64,000 bases of DNA from CAYSRJ01 sp964521865 (lineage in GTDB: Bacteria > Spirochaetota > B62-G9 > DRHN01). Of this stretch, positions 50,398-59,930 are shown piece by piece. The DNA lies in NCBI GenBank assembly GCA_964521865.1, contig CAZFTJ010000009.1:1-64000 (forward strand). Direction: 5' to 3'. The notes under the pieces were generated by a model. The model ran no database searches. It saw only the letters and a program-made list of their open reading frames with translations, and was not told the origin of the DNA. Made by a program: the position numbers and the translations under genes. The stretch's first letter is position 1. Every line of letters starts with the position of its first letter.

Positions 50398-51807
50398 GTG
50401 CAGGCTGAACTGTTTTCATACGGAGCAGCGGAGGAGGTTACCGGGTCCAAGCATTTTTTGAAGACAGGGGACCGTATTGTTCAGATAGACTGTGGGGCGT
50501 TCCAGGGTCACAGAGAGGAGGCGGATAAAAAAAACAGGAGCTGGGATTTCGATGCATCTGCAATCGAGAGCGTTGTTCTCACCCATGCACATTTCGATCA
50601 CTGCGGGCTGGTGCCGCTTTTGAGAAAAAAAGGGTTTGAGGGGAATATCTACACAACACCCGCGAGCAGGGACCTCGCAAACCTGATTATGATGGATTCA
50701 GCGCATATCCAGGCCAAAGATCTGGAGTATTTACGGAAAAGGGCGGCGAAGCGGGGAGAAGCATTTGAGGGAGAGGCGCTGTATACCGAACGCGATGTTA
50801 TTGCTTCCCTCGATCAATTCATCACCGTGTCGTACCACCGTCCGTTTTATATCGGCGACGGTGTTGAGGTGCAGTTTTTCGATGCGGGGCATATACTGGG
50901 TTCGGCACTTACCATGATGAAGCTCAGGCAGGGCTCGGATGAGCTTATCATGGGCTTCAGCGGCGACCTCGGGAGAAAGAACCTGCCCATCCTCCGAGAC
51001 CCCGAAATGCTGCCCGCCGTGGACTATCTCGTCATGGAAAGTACGTACGGAAACCGGCTGCACGACCCTGTTGAAACCGCGTCCACAAAACTTGCACAGA
51101 TAATTCGGCAGACTGCGGACAAGAGCGGAAAGATCGTTATACCCGCCTTTGCCGTTGAACGCACGCAGGAGCTTGTGTACATACTCCATCTGCTCAACGA
51201 CGAAGGCCGCATTCCGAAGATACCGGTGTATGTGGACAGTCCCATGGCCACAAATGCGACCTCTATATTCCGCGTCCACCAGGAATGCTACGACGAAGAT
51301 ATTCGGCGTGCCTTTATGGATCACCATGAAAACCCCTTCGGTTTCAACGAACTGAGCTATGTGGTAAATACCGAGCACAGCAAGAGACTCAACACCCTCA
51401 AAGGACCGGCAATCATCATATCGGCCTCCGGCATGTGCGAATCCGGGAGGATTCTGCATCATCTGGCAAACAATATCGAGGACCCCAGAAATACCATACT
51501 CATCGTCGGGTTCATGGCACAGAACACCCTCGGCCGGAAGATACTCGAAAAGCAGTCCGAGGTCAGAATTTTCGGCGACGTCTACCGTCTGAATGCCAGG
51601 GTCGAGGTTCTCAACACCTTCAGCGCTCATGCCGACTGCAACGATATTCTCGAGTACATCGACGGGCTCGACAAGAACCGGTTGAAGGAAATTTTTCTGG
51701 TGCACGGTGAACCAGAAGCACAGACGAATCTCAAGGGCCTGCTGAAGGATCGTGGATACAGCACTCGTATTGTCAGGTACGGGGAACGCTACCCGTTGCC
51801 CGTATGA
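50398..51807 (+). CDS. Metallo-beta-lactamase/beta-CASP RNase-like protein (CPSF/YsH1-like), 469 aa
   Basis: RNA-processing metallohydrolase. Motif 2 is LTHAHFDHCG (HxHxDH), then DAGHILGSAL, GFSGDLG, MESTYGNRLH; the beta-CASP part has PAFAVERTQELVYIL (A motif), YVDSPMA, SASGMCESGRILHHL (B) and a C-terminal VLNTFSAHADCNDI…VHGE (His C and Zn ligands). These are the bacterial homologues of CPSF73/Integrator-type proteins. The start is GTG 50398, after AGGGGAGGTG. Its position after an intergenic repeat suggests its own transcription unit. Confidence 0.93.
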   Translation: MQAELFSYGAAEEVTGSKHFLKTGDRIVQIDCGAFQGHREEADKKNRSWDFDASAIESVVLTHAHFDHCGLVPLLRKKGFEGNIYTTPASRDLANLIMMDSAHIQAKDLEYLRKRAAKRGEAFEGEALYTERDVIASLDQFITVSYHRPFYIGDGVEVQFFDAGHILGSALTMMKLRQGSDELIMGFSGDLGRKNLPILRDPEMLPAVDYLVMESTYGNRLHDPVETASTKLAQIIRQTADKSGKIVIPAFAVERTQELVYILHLLNDEGRIPKIPVYVDSPMATNATSIFRVHQECYDEDIRRAFMDHHENPFGFNELSYVVNTEHSKRLNTLKGPAIIISASGMCESGRILHHLANNIEDPRNTILIVGFMAQNTLGRKILEKQSEVRIFGDVYRLNARVEVLNTFSAHADCNDILEYIDGLDKNRLKEIFLVHGEPEAQTNLKGLLKDRGYSTRIVRYGERYPLPV

Positions 51808-51962
51808 GAACGAGGAAAAGCCGTAATTTGTGATTCGACCGAAAGAATCGACCGATGAATAAACCGTTCCCTGTCCGAGAGATTTTTACGGATCTACTCT
51901 GCTGAAAGTTGGTGATTTTAAGTATTAAAATATTTATTCTTAAATGTAGGCAAACATACAAT

Positions 51963-51991
51963 ATTATCCGGACGCTTCGCATCCGGATAAT
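51963..51991 (-). repeat. Palindromic intergenic repeat, copy D
   Basis: The 29-nt palindrome, arms ATTATCCGGA and TCCGGATAAT around CGCTTCGCA, is identical to copy C read on the other strand. It lies in the 247-bp spacer between the beta-CASP gene and the DUF1638-HyuA gene. It has a stable stem but no T-run. Confidence 0.85.
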
Positions 51992-52054
51992 AAATGCGAT
52001 GCAGTAATTTTATGTTGAATGTTTTACCGGGACTACTGAAAATCGGAGCGTAGC

Positions 52055-54835
52055 ATGCACCTTGCCCTCATAGGATGCAGTATTTTCAAAAACGAAATCG
52101 ACTTTCTTGAAAAGCGGATCACGAACAGAATCGACTATCACTGGCTTCCCCAGCGATTGCATAATAAACCGCTCGAGCTGCGAAAGATGGTCCAGAACGA
52201 AATCGATGCAATCGATAAAAGCGGCAAACGGTACGATGCCGTCGTTTTATTATACGGACTCTGCAGCAAGGGAGTCGTCGGCGTATACTCAAAAACGCAC
52301 AGACTTGTTATTCCGAAAGTGCAGGATTGCATCTCAATCCTTCTCGGCTCCAGAAATCGGTATGCCGAGCACTTCAAAGAAAAACCGGGCACCTACTGGT
52401 ATACAAAGGGCTGGATAGAAACAGGTTTCGACCCGGGGAAACATTCGAGGTACAGCGGAGTATACGATCCCTACAAGGAGAAGTACAAACAGTACAGAAA
52501 AAAGTTCAACGAGGAGATATCCCGCTACCTCATAAACGAGTGGGATCAGCACTGGATACAGAACTACACCACACTCGCCTTCATCGACTGGGGAATGAAG
52601 GATGCCGAGCGGTTCAAAAAAAAGGCGGCGCAAAGTGCAAAAAGCCTTGGGCTCGCGTTCGAACCGCTTGAAGGGAATCCGCGCATCCTCCTGAATCTGC
52701 TGAACGGAAACTGGGAAAAAGAGGATTTTCTCATTGCGCTTCCGGGCATGAAGATCATGCCATCCTACACCGACGACATACTCACCTGCAGCAGTGGGGA
52801 ACAGGAAGCATCCATGGACGAAGCAGAGCACCGGGATGCCGGTATGCAGGAAAGAACGGGATTCGGGCTCGGAATAGATGCCGGCGGCACGTACACCGAT
52901 ACGGTACTCTACGATTTTTCCAATAATCATGTTGTCGCATGGGCGAAAGCGGTTACAACGCATGATGATTATTCCCGGGGAATAGAGGCCTCTCTGGACA
53001 GACTGGCCTCCGGAATCTCGAGAGAGATCTTCGGCACGGTGGGACTCGTCTCTATTTCGACGACCCTTGCGACGAATGCGATCGTGGAGGGAAAGGGGGG
53101 CAGGGTCGGTATCATTCTGATTGGATACGACCGGTATACGCTGAAAGGAATACACCTCGAACCGTCGGCGGTGATTCGTGGAAAACACAGCATCGAGGGG
53201 GAAACGGTCGAACCACTCGACCTGAACGAAGCGAAGGCTGCAATACAGGAATTGCTTTCACACGGTATCGATGCATTTGCAGTTTCGAGTGAAGTGGGGG
53301 CTCGGAATCCGGAGTTCGAGCTGAAGGTAAAGGATCTGATACGGCAAACGACCGACCTTCCGGTGGTATGCGGAAACGAGCTTACGGACGAGCTCAACTG
53401 CGTGAAGCGCGCCAATACCTGTTATTTCAATGCGCGACTCATCCCTCTTGTGACACAGCTTCTGACTTCGGTTGAGAATGTTCTATCGAAGAAAGGCGTT
53501 TCGGCTCCTATTATGGTGGTCAAGGGAGATGGGACGCTCATGGGAGAAAATGTTGCAAGGACAAGGCCTGTTGAAATGGTGCTCTCAGGCCCGGCAGCGA
53601 GTGTGATCGGCGGCGCGTATCTCGAAGGACTGATAGACGGGTACGTTGTCGATATGGGCGGCACCACCACGGATGCCGCTATCGTCCAAAACGGATTCGT
53701 CGCATTCAAGGACGAAGGTATCAGCATCGAAGGCTTCAGAACGGCAGTCAGGACGGTCGACATACATACCTTCGGCCTGGGTGGCGACAGTTACATTACG
53801 TACAACTACAGGAATAAAAGCATTCATGTCGGACCGAGACGGGTGGTGCCTATCTGCTATCTCGCGGATCAGTATCCCACGGTTCTCTCACAACTTTTGG
53901 CCAGAGAATCCGGGGCTCGGGGTGAAGAGATACTCGTTCAGCCTGCCGATTATTTTGTATTCCAAAAGGATATCAGGGGACATGATTTTCATCGCCAGGA
54001 GGAGGCTATTGTTTCCATTCTGAAAAAATACGGGCCGATGCCGCGTGAACGGCTCGTGCATGAAGTCAAGGCATCGGGCCTCTCTCTTTTGAGAACCCAG
54101 CGGCTCGAGATGTTCGGATACATTCTCCGTGCAGCGCTGACGCCGACTGACTTACTGCGCGCTGCCGGCAAAATCTCCTTCTGGAACAAAGGGGCAGCCG
54201 AAAGGGCCGTCGAACTGTATGCGGCGCTGGCAGGCTGTTCCGTTCGGGAGTTTATGGATCGCGCTCTTCGGGAGTTTTATCGAAACCTCATATATCAGCT
54301 GCTGTCATTTATTTTCAGAGAGGACAAGAGTATTCACGACAGAGACGGGCTTTCCCACAATATCTCGCACCATCTCTTTTCATCCGGAAAGCAGTTTTAT
54401 ATAGATGTGCGCCTTAAAAAGCCGATTGTATTTATAGGAGCGCCGGCGCCTTCGTATGCGGAAAACCTCAAGGAATACATCGATCTCGAGGTGCATGTGC
54501 CCGAGTACAACGCCGTCGCAAATGCGGTCGGGGCGATTACCGGCGCAGTTCGCGAGGTCGTTACCATCCTTATCAGACCCGAGGAGGGGAAGGGTTTTAC
54601 CGCCTTTGCCCCTGACAGAAAAATCAACTACAGGACTTTACAGGACGCAAAGATGGAGATGTCCCGGCTCGCACGCACTCTCGTACGAGAGCGGGCACGA
54701 CTTTCGGGGGCGCGTGATGTGGACGTAGAGCTGAAGGTGGAGGACAAAAAGGTGAAACTCTCGAAAAACGATGAAGTGTATCTCGAGACTGTTGTTACCG
54801 CTTCCATTTCCTCAGTTCCCGTCATGAAGAGATAG
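52055..54835 (+). CDS. DUF1638 domain fused to a hydantoinase/oxoprolinase (HyuA-like) ASKHA protein, 926 aa
   Basis: The N-terminal about 230 residues are a DUF1638 domain (ALIGCSIFKNEIDF, VVLLYGLCSKGVVG, QDCISILLGSRNRY, PGTYWYTKGWIE). After an acidic linker (about 245-265) a HyuA-type ASKHA domain begins with GFGLGIDAGGTYTDTVLYD (phosphate 1 loop), with STTLATNAIVEGKGGRVG, the phosphate 2 region DMGGTTTDAAIV and FGLGGDS. The C-terminal about 250 residues are an unassigned mixed region. CGGAGCG precedes ATG 52055. Neither hydantoinase B nor a corrinoid gene is adjacent. DUF1638 is often found near corrinoid methyltransferases, so an ATP-dependent role in corrinoid metabolism is an attractive but unproven idea. 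Confidence 0.85.
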   Translation: MHLALIGCSIFKNEIDFLEKRITNRIDYHWLPQRLHNKPLELRKMVQNEIDAIDKSGKRYDAVVLLYGLCSKGVVGVYSKTHRLVIPKVQDCISILLGSRNRYAEHFKEKPGTYWYTKGWIETGFDPGKHSRYSGVYDPYKEKYKQYRKKFNEEISRYLINEWDQHWIQNYTTLAFIDWGMKDAERFKKKAAQSAKSLGLAFEPLEGNPRILLNLLNGNWEKEDFLIALPGMKIMPSYTDDILTCSSGEQEASMDEAEHRDAGMQERTGFGLGIDAGGTYTDTVLYDFSNNHVVAWAKAVTTHDDYSRGIEASLDRLASGISREIFGTVGLVSISTTLATNAIVEGKGGRVGIILIGYDRYTLKGIHLEPSAVIRGKHSIEGETVEPLDLNEAKAAIQELLSHGIDAFAVSSEVGARNPEFELKVKDLIRQTTDLPVVCGNELTDELNCVKRANTCYFNARLIPLVTQLLTSVENVLSKKGVSAPIMVVKGDGTLMGENVARTRPVEMVLSGPAASVIGGAYLEGLIDGYVVDMGGTTTDAAIVQNGFVAFKDEGISIEGFRTAVRTVDIHTFGLGGDSYITYNYRNKSIHVGPRRVVPICYLADQYPTVLSQLLARESGARGEEILVQPADYFVFQKDIRGHDFHRQEEAIVSILKKYGPMPRERLVHEVKASGLSLLRTQRLEMFGYILRAALTPTDLLRAAGKISFWNKGAAERAVELYAALAGCSVREFMDRALREFYRNLIYQLLSFIFREDKSIHDRDGLSHNISHHLFSSGKQFYIDVRLKKPIVFIGAPAPSYAENLKEYIDLEVHVPEYNAVANAVGAITGAVREVVTILIRPEEGKGFTAFAPDRKINYRTLQDAKMEMSRLARTLVRERARLSGARDVDVELKVEDKKVKLSKNDEVYLETVVTASISSVPVMKR

Positions 54836-55049
54836 GTGCGGATACATATCAATCGTAAAAGTAAAGTTGCCGCGGCCCTGACGGCTTTTACCGTGGATAA
54901 ACGCTGTTATCCCGGGTAAACCCGGCAAAAGAAGCAGCTCTATCCGGATAACCATTCCCGTACTGCAATAGCTAAAATCATGGGCGCGCGATCGAGCGTC
55001 CGGCAACTGAGGGCTTTTCAAAACCGGGCTTTTCCCGTATACTTAAGCG
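54836..55049 (+). promoter_or_regulatory. Spacer with a candidate leaderless promoter for the LptD-like gene
   Basis: TTTTCA (55015-55020), 17 nt, then TATACT (55038-55043) lies only 6 nt before ATG 55050. Transcription would start at or next to the A of the ATG, and no Shine-Dalgarno is visible, so the mRNA may be leaderless. The rest of the spacer holds short inverted stretches (CCCGGGTAAACCCGG, 54913 area). Confidence 0.35.
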
Positions 55050-57638
55050 ATGAAACGTTTCTTCTTTTTTGTATTCGTGCTCATCTTTTTTTTATTTTCC
55101 GACAACCTTTTCGGCGAGCAGGATGGACAGGGTCGGGAGCCGGTGTCCGCACCGCAGAAAAGTGACGGGTTCAATCAACTGCGTGCGGTATATCGTCTGC
55201 TGATGGGGTCCGATCTGGAAGCCCTTCGGGATGCCTGCAGAGAACGGGGACTGCCTGCGGATGGCGACGAGGCGGCCTTGAAGAGGAGGCTTCTGAACGA
55301 TGAGATGAGTAAAAGCCGCACTTCATTCGAGGCACGATCTGCGGAAAGCGGGACCGCCGATATAATTCTCAATAATGCCGATTTCATTCGATCGGAGGAG
55401 AATGAGGCGGGCGAAGAGATGATCATACTGAACGGAAATGTCGATGTCGATTACGGCGGCAGACGAATACAGGCCGATGAGGTACGAATCAATATGGAGA
55501 GGGAGATCGTACGCGGGAGCGGACATGTACGCTTTGAAGAAGGGAAAAACGTATACACCGGAGCAAGTTTTTACTACAATCAGAAGACCGATGAAGGTAT
55601 ATTTTTCAGGGCGAAAACCTCCATCGAAGATTTTATCTATACAGGCAGCGTGATCAGGCGGATACAGGGTGCGGACAAGTTTATTTCAGACGACCTCACA
55701 CTGACGACCTGCAATATCAGGCATCCACACTATAGAATCGATGCCGGGCGGCTCTTTTTTTATGACTCCGAGCGTGCACTCGTAAAAGATGCCTCCCTCT
55801 ACTTCGGACAGGACGATGTTATCAATCTGCCCTACTTGTACAGGAATTTGAAAGATCACGCCTTCAAGTCATCCGTCCAGTTCAGGGAACGTTCCGGTCT
55901 CGTGCTCCAGAATACGTACACTCCTCTGAAAACCGATGAAAGAGAAATCGTGCTCAAAGGAGATTTTTATGAACGGCTGGGCATCTACGCGGGAGCGGAG
56001 TACAAATCATCCTATCCGCTGGGAGAAACCGATCTTCGGTCTTCCGCAGCACTTTCGAACGACGTATATTACTATGATGCGGTGACGGAGCACTGGAGCC
56101 CGCTCGGTCCCCCGGATGCAGCAACCTATTCGATCACACGGTCCGGTCGCTACAATATCGGCCTGTATCAGAAGATCGTTATAGAGAAGGCCTATACCAA
56201 TACAGCGGAAATCAGTCTCTCCCATATAACGGATCCCTACTACGAGTACGATTTTGAACGGAGAAGTCAGAGATTCGACCTTTTCGATGTAATCGGTCAG
56301 GCAGAATCGGATTTTCCGCGAAAAGGCTCCGGGTACACATGGTTTTTGAACGATACCTTTCAGTACAACAGTCTCACACTTTCTCTGCAGAACAGCGTCA
56401 GGTTCGAACCGCAGCGAGATATAGACGAGGATATCGTCTCACTGCCCGACTACTACGAGTACCGGCTGTACACAATCGCCGCTCCGCAGGTTTCGGTCCA
56501 CCATACAGCGGATATACTCACCGGGTCGGATTCAGCCCTCTTTTCGGACCTGACCTATGCGGGCGCAACAAATTATGCACATGTACTGTACTACGATGAG
56601 AACGAAAGAATCCAAAGCGAGGTGCACAAAGCCGATGCTGCAGTGAGCCTTACGAGGGATTACTTTGCAGGAAATTATATCAGGATCACACCTGAAGTCG
56701 AAGGGGGAGCGCAGGGGCAGGCTCATGTCGATCCCACCTCGAGCGAGACGGCGGAAGACAGGCAGAACACATATGCATACGGCCGTACCACCGACGAGTT
56801 TCAATTCGGGCCGGAGAATGTGTACGCCCTGTTTACCTACGATATCAAGTACAAGCTCGCAGGACCCGACGATCTCTACGCCTATCATCGGTTCAGGGTG
56901 CATCAGCTTGGTTTTTCCGGATTCGCCCGGTTTTACGGCTTCACCGAGACACTCGAGACTTCCTATGATCTCAGGCCGGTCTATGACTGGGACACCGGAA
57001 GCTACCGGGCAGTTGAGTTTGACAGAAGCCGTTTCGACCCGCTGAAGAATACGCTGACCTACGCTCCGACCGATCGTGTTGTAATCAGCGATATATTTTT
57101 ATATGACATATCTTCCCTTCGGCCGACAACGAATCAGCTCACCTCGGATCTTTCGAGCAGAGATATCGATATTTTGGGAAGCACGCTCGTCGTCTCATGG
57201 GGCCTTGGGTGGAACCACTACTTTCAGAATCCGGTACTCGATACCTTCGATTCTCTCTTTCAGATCGACCTTTCGTTCAGAAGATCACTGAAGACTTACT
57301 TTAAAGTGCTTTCGAGAAATGAAAGCCTCTGGCGGTACTTCCCGGATTCCGCCGCCGAAAGAGGCGTCGAAGCGGTGAACCCGGTTGCCGACCTGCTCAA
57401 ATCCTTCAATTTTTTCAACCGCGACGACAGAATAACTTCTCTTTTCAAGATGAAGCGAATATCTTTTGGATTTGTCCGCGGGCTCCATGACTGGGATCTG
57501 AAATTCGACTACACGGGAAACAGGGAGCTTTCCTACGACGGAAAGCGTTACATCTGGGATAGCACCTATACCATAAGTATAGGGCTGCGGGAAGTAAAGA
57601 GTGTGGACGTTCATACAAAGATAAAGGAACAGCGCTAG
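55050..57638 (+). CDS. LptD/OstA-like outer-membrane LPS-assembly protein with SAP-like insert, 862 aa
   Basis: Signal peptide at about 1-23 (MKRFFFFVFVLIFFLFSDNLFG). Residues about 52-85 form a SAP-like helix-extension-helix (SDLEALRDACRERGLPADGDEAALKRRLL). An OstA/LptA-like beta-jellyroll follows (about 105-300: NNADFIRSE, ILNGNVDVDYGGRRIQADEVRINM, GHVRFEEGKNVYTG, TTCNIRHPHYRI). The rest is a long aromatic-rich barrel with many Y-x-Y strands, ending in a strand-like segment. It would transfer lipopolysaccharide-like glycolipid to the outer leaflet. The SAP-like segment is not usual for LptD. The following GT2 and LpxB-like genes support an envelope role. Confidence 0.85.
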   Translation: MKRFFFFVFVLIFFLFSDNLFGEQDGQGREPVSAPQKSDGFNQLRAVYRLLMGSDLEALRDACRERGLPADGDEAALKRRLLNDEMSKSRTSFEARSAESGTADIILNNADFIRSEENEAGEEMIILNGNVDVDYGGRRIQADEVRINMEREIVRGSGHVRFEEGKNVYTGASFYYNQKTDEGIFFRAKTSIEDFIYTGSVIRRIQGADKFISDDLTLTTCNIRHPHYRIDAGRLFFYDSERALVKDASLYFGQDDVINLPYLYRNLKDHAFKSSVQFRERSGLVLQNTYTPLKTDEREIVLKGDFYERLGIYAGAEYKSSYPLGETDLRSSAALSNDVYYYDAVTEHWSPLGPPDAATYSITRSGRYNIGLYQKIVIEKAYTNTAEISLSHITDPYYEYDFERRSQRFDLFDVIGQAESDFPRKGSGYTWFLNDTFQYNSLTLSLQNSVRFEPQRDIDEDIVSLPDYYEYRLYTIAAPQVSVHHTADILTGSDSALFSDLTYAGATNYAHVLYYDENERIQSEVHKADAAVSLTRDYFAGNYIRITPEVEGGAQGQAHVDPTSSETAEDRQNTYAYGRTTDEFQFGPENVYALFTYDIKYKLAGPDDLYAYHRFRVHQLGFSGFARFYGFTETLETSYDLRPVYDWDTGSYRAVEFDRSRFDPLKNTLTYAPTDRVVISDIFLYDISSLRPTTNQLTSDLSSRDIDILGSTLVVSWGLGWNHYFQNPVLDTFDSLFQIDLSFRRSLKTYFKVLSRNESLWRYFPDSAAERGVEAVNPVADLLKSFNFFNRDDRITSLFKMKRISFGFVRGLHDWDLKFDYTGNRELSYDGKRYIWDSTYTISIGLREVKSVDVHTKIKEQR

Positions 57639-57672
57639 GTATCGTCGCTACCTGCGCGGGCAAGCGATACGC

Positions 57673-58656
57673 ATGCACGCATCCATCATTATTCCCACGC
57701 ATAACAGAGAAGAAATCCTAAGCCGGGTTCTGAGTTACTACGCGTGCCAGGCGAGGCCTGAGAGTGATTTCGAAATACTGGTTGTCGATGACGGTTCGAC
57801 GGACGGTACAGAATCGCTTTTCGGCGATTTGAAGGAAGGACGGAAGGAAGGAGGCAGCGGTATACTGTCCGGATACGGCGACAGAATACTGACGGTAAAA
57901 AGGGGATGGTATTTTCCGGATACGGATGAAAGCCTTTTTATCGGCAGGAACAGCCTGTTTGTACGGTATATTCGGATTAAAAAATCGGGACGCTCCACGG
58001 CGCGCAACGTTGGAATCGGATTTTCAGCCTACCCCCTCCTGATCTTTGCCGATGACGACATCTTTGTGGAGCCCGAATTCGTAAAAAAGCACAGTGCCGC
58101 GCATGAAAACGATGACATGCTCGCCGTCATGGGCAAGGTCATTCATACACAGGACCTCGAAAACCCGTTTTCCGCCACCTGGAAGCTGAAGGATATCAAT
58201 ACCGCCTTTCTCTCGACCGGAAATGCATCTGTATTGAAAAAATATGTTATTCAGGCAGGACTCTTCGACGAGCGGTATAAAGTATACGGGTGGGAGGATT
58301 TTGATCTGGGCATACATCTGAAGGAAATCGGTGTGCGCTCTGTGAAGAGCCGAATTTACGGGTACCACTACGATGCGCCTGGAAAATTCGTCAATCCGCG
58401 CGAGGTGTACGAGAAGGAGAAAGAACGGGGCGTGAGCGCGGTGTATTTTTATACCGGGCATCCGCTCAAGTGGGTGGCGCGTTTTACCCTCATACACAGC
58501 AGGTTCCTGCGGGCGATCTTTAAGGCGCTCGGACACGGGAACTGGTTCCTAAGAAAGAAAAGAATTTCATTTTTCAAGGGTTTGATGCTGCTTATAATTC
58601 GGTACAAGGGCTATTTCGACGGTATAGACGAGGGGAAGAAGAACAGTAATGGCTGA
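57673..58656 (+). CDS. Glycosyltransferase family 2, 327 aa
   Basis: GT-A inverting glycosyltransferase. The N-terminal nucleotide-sugar site is IIPTHNREEILSRVLSYY and VVDDGSTDGTES. RSTARNVGI and FADDDIFVEPEF give the DxD-type metal site, and WEDFDLGIHLKE contains the likely catalytic acid (ED). The C-terminus is basic with a hydrophobic patch (GLMLLIIRY), suggesting membrane association. It lies 34 bp after the lptD-like gene and overlaps the LpxB-like gene by 8 bp, consistent with an envelope-glycolipid operon. The acceptor is unknown. Confidence 0.9.
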   Translation: MHASIIIPTHNREEILSRVLSYYACQARPESDFEILVVDDGSTDGTESLFGDLKEGRKEGGSGILSGYGDRILTVKRGWYFPDTDESLFIGRNSLFVRYIRIKKSGRSTARNVGIGFSAYPLLIFADDDIFVEPEFVKKHSAAHENDDMLAVMGKVIHTQDLENPFSATWKLKDINTAFLSTGNASVLKKYVIQAGLFDERYKVYGWEDFDLGIHLKEIGVRSVKSRIYGYHYDAPGKFVNPREVYEKEKERGVSAVYFYTGHPLKWVARFTLIHSRFLRAIFKALGHGNWFLRKKRISFFKGLMLLIIRYKGYFDGIDEGKKNSNG

Positions 58657-59902
58657 AAAAGAGGACCTCATTATCTTTTCAAACGGTCCGGGTGAGGTGT
58701 CGACATGGGTGCGGCCGATGGTTGAAGCTGTACGAAAAAGAGCCGACATTACCGGTCGATACAGGATAACACTGATCATGCACCCCTGTCAGTTCGGCTC
58801 CGGAACCGAGCACCTGGTCGCCGTGGATTTCGATGGCGTGGACGGGACCGTAACCCCGGGTCGATACGTGAAGATGCTTATTTTAGGCGCAGGCGGGTAC
58901 GGATTCGGCAGGAAAGGCGTTATTTTTTCGCTCGGAGGCGATCTGCTTCACCCGGTTCTGTTCCGGATGAGGGTGAGGGGAACGTACACGCTGTATGCCT
59001 ATACCCACAATACGGGGCATGAAAAACACTACGAGAGACTTTTTGTGAGAAATAGCCGCGTCAGGGACAAGTACCTCAAACGAGGCGTTCGTCCGGAAAG
59101 GGTGATCGTTGCCGGAGATCTCGTGCACAGCTCTCTCTCCTATCTTCTTGACAGGAATGCGGTGCGAAATGAGGCCGGAGTCGCAGACGATGAGAAGATG
59201 GTGGTGTTCATGCCCGGAAGCAGGGACTTCGAGGTTGCATACATGCTGCCGGTTTTTCTCAAGGTTATGGACGGGCTTACCGAAGCTCTGCCGAAGGTTC
59301 GGGTGTTTGTTCTGAAATCTCCCTATGTGTCGTACGAGCTTATCGAACATGCTCTTGAAATGGGCGGCAGGATCAGGGAGGCCGAGAGCCTGCCCGGAGT
59401 TCTGAAACAAAATGACGACTGGGGACGTGAAATCGAGTACGCCCGGGGGAAGAAGGTAAAGATACTAGAACAGGGGCTCGAATATTGGGGAGAGGGGTTG
59501 GATTTTGCGGTAACCCTGCCGGGCACGAATACGATACAGCTCGCCTACCGGAAAATCCCCGAGCTCGTGGTTGCTGCTTTGAATAAGCCGGAGGTGATTC
59601 CCGTTGAGGGTGTATTCGGACTTTTGAAGTGGGTGCCTGTTATCGGAAGGCCGGTTTTGAAGAGGGCGGTTTTACGGTACGCCCGAAAGTTTCCGTTCGC
59701 AGCGCTTCCGAATATCTATGAAGGAGAGGAAGTCGTGCCGGAGCTTTTCGGCGTGTTTCAGACCGTCGATATAACGCGAAGGCTTGTTGCTATACTCGAA
59801 AGGGATGAGGAAAAAGACATTTCGAAGAGGCTTTCGCGGTTTACACCTTTGGGAGACCCTGCCCGGCTTATTGTAAATGCAGTGTGGGGCGACGAGGAGT
59901 AA
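58649..59902 (+). CDS. Lipid-A-disaccharide synthase (LpxB)-related protein, 417 aa
   Basis: GT-B fold protein related to LpxB: SNGPGEVSTWVRPMVEAV at the N-terminus, a central VIVAGDLVHSSL and MPGSRDFEVAYMLPVFLKVMD (LpxB-like PGSR…E), then DFAVTLPGTNTIQLAYRKIPELVVAALNK (nucleotide-sugar binding). It differs from authentic LpxB in the G-x-x segments, so the exact transfer is uncertain. The start overlaps the GT2 gene by 8 bp with GAGGGGAAG upstream, indicating coupled translation. A role in lipid A-like or glycolipid synthesis is inferred. Confidence 0.85.
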   Translation: MAEKEDLIIFSNGPGEVSTWVRPMVEAVRKRADITGRYRITLIMHPCQFGSGTEHLVAVDFDGVDGTVTPGRYVKMLILGAGGYGFGRKGVIFSLGGDLLHPVLFRMRVRGTYTLYAYTHNTGHEKHYERLFVRNSRVRDKYLKRGVRPERVIVAGDLVHSSLSYLLDRNAVRNEAGVADDEKMVVFMPGSRDFEVAYMLPVFLKVMDGLTEALPKVRVFVLKSPYVSYELIEHALEMGGRIREAESLPGVLKQNDDWGREIEYARGKKVKILEQGLEYWGEGLDFAVTLPGTNTIQLAYRKIPELVVAALNKPEVIPVEGVFGLLKWVPVIGRPVLKRAVLRYARKFPFAALPNIYEGEEVVPELFGVFQTVDITRRLVAILERDEEKDISKRLSRFTPLGDPARLIVNAVWGDEE

Positions 59903-59930
59903 TGTATATAAATTGAGGAGGTATCGTACG

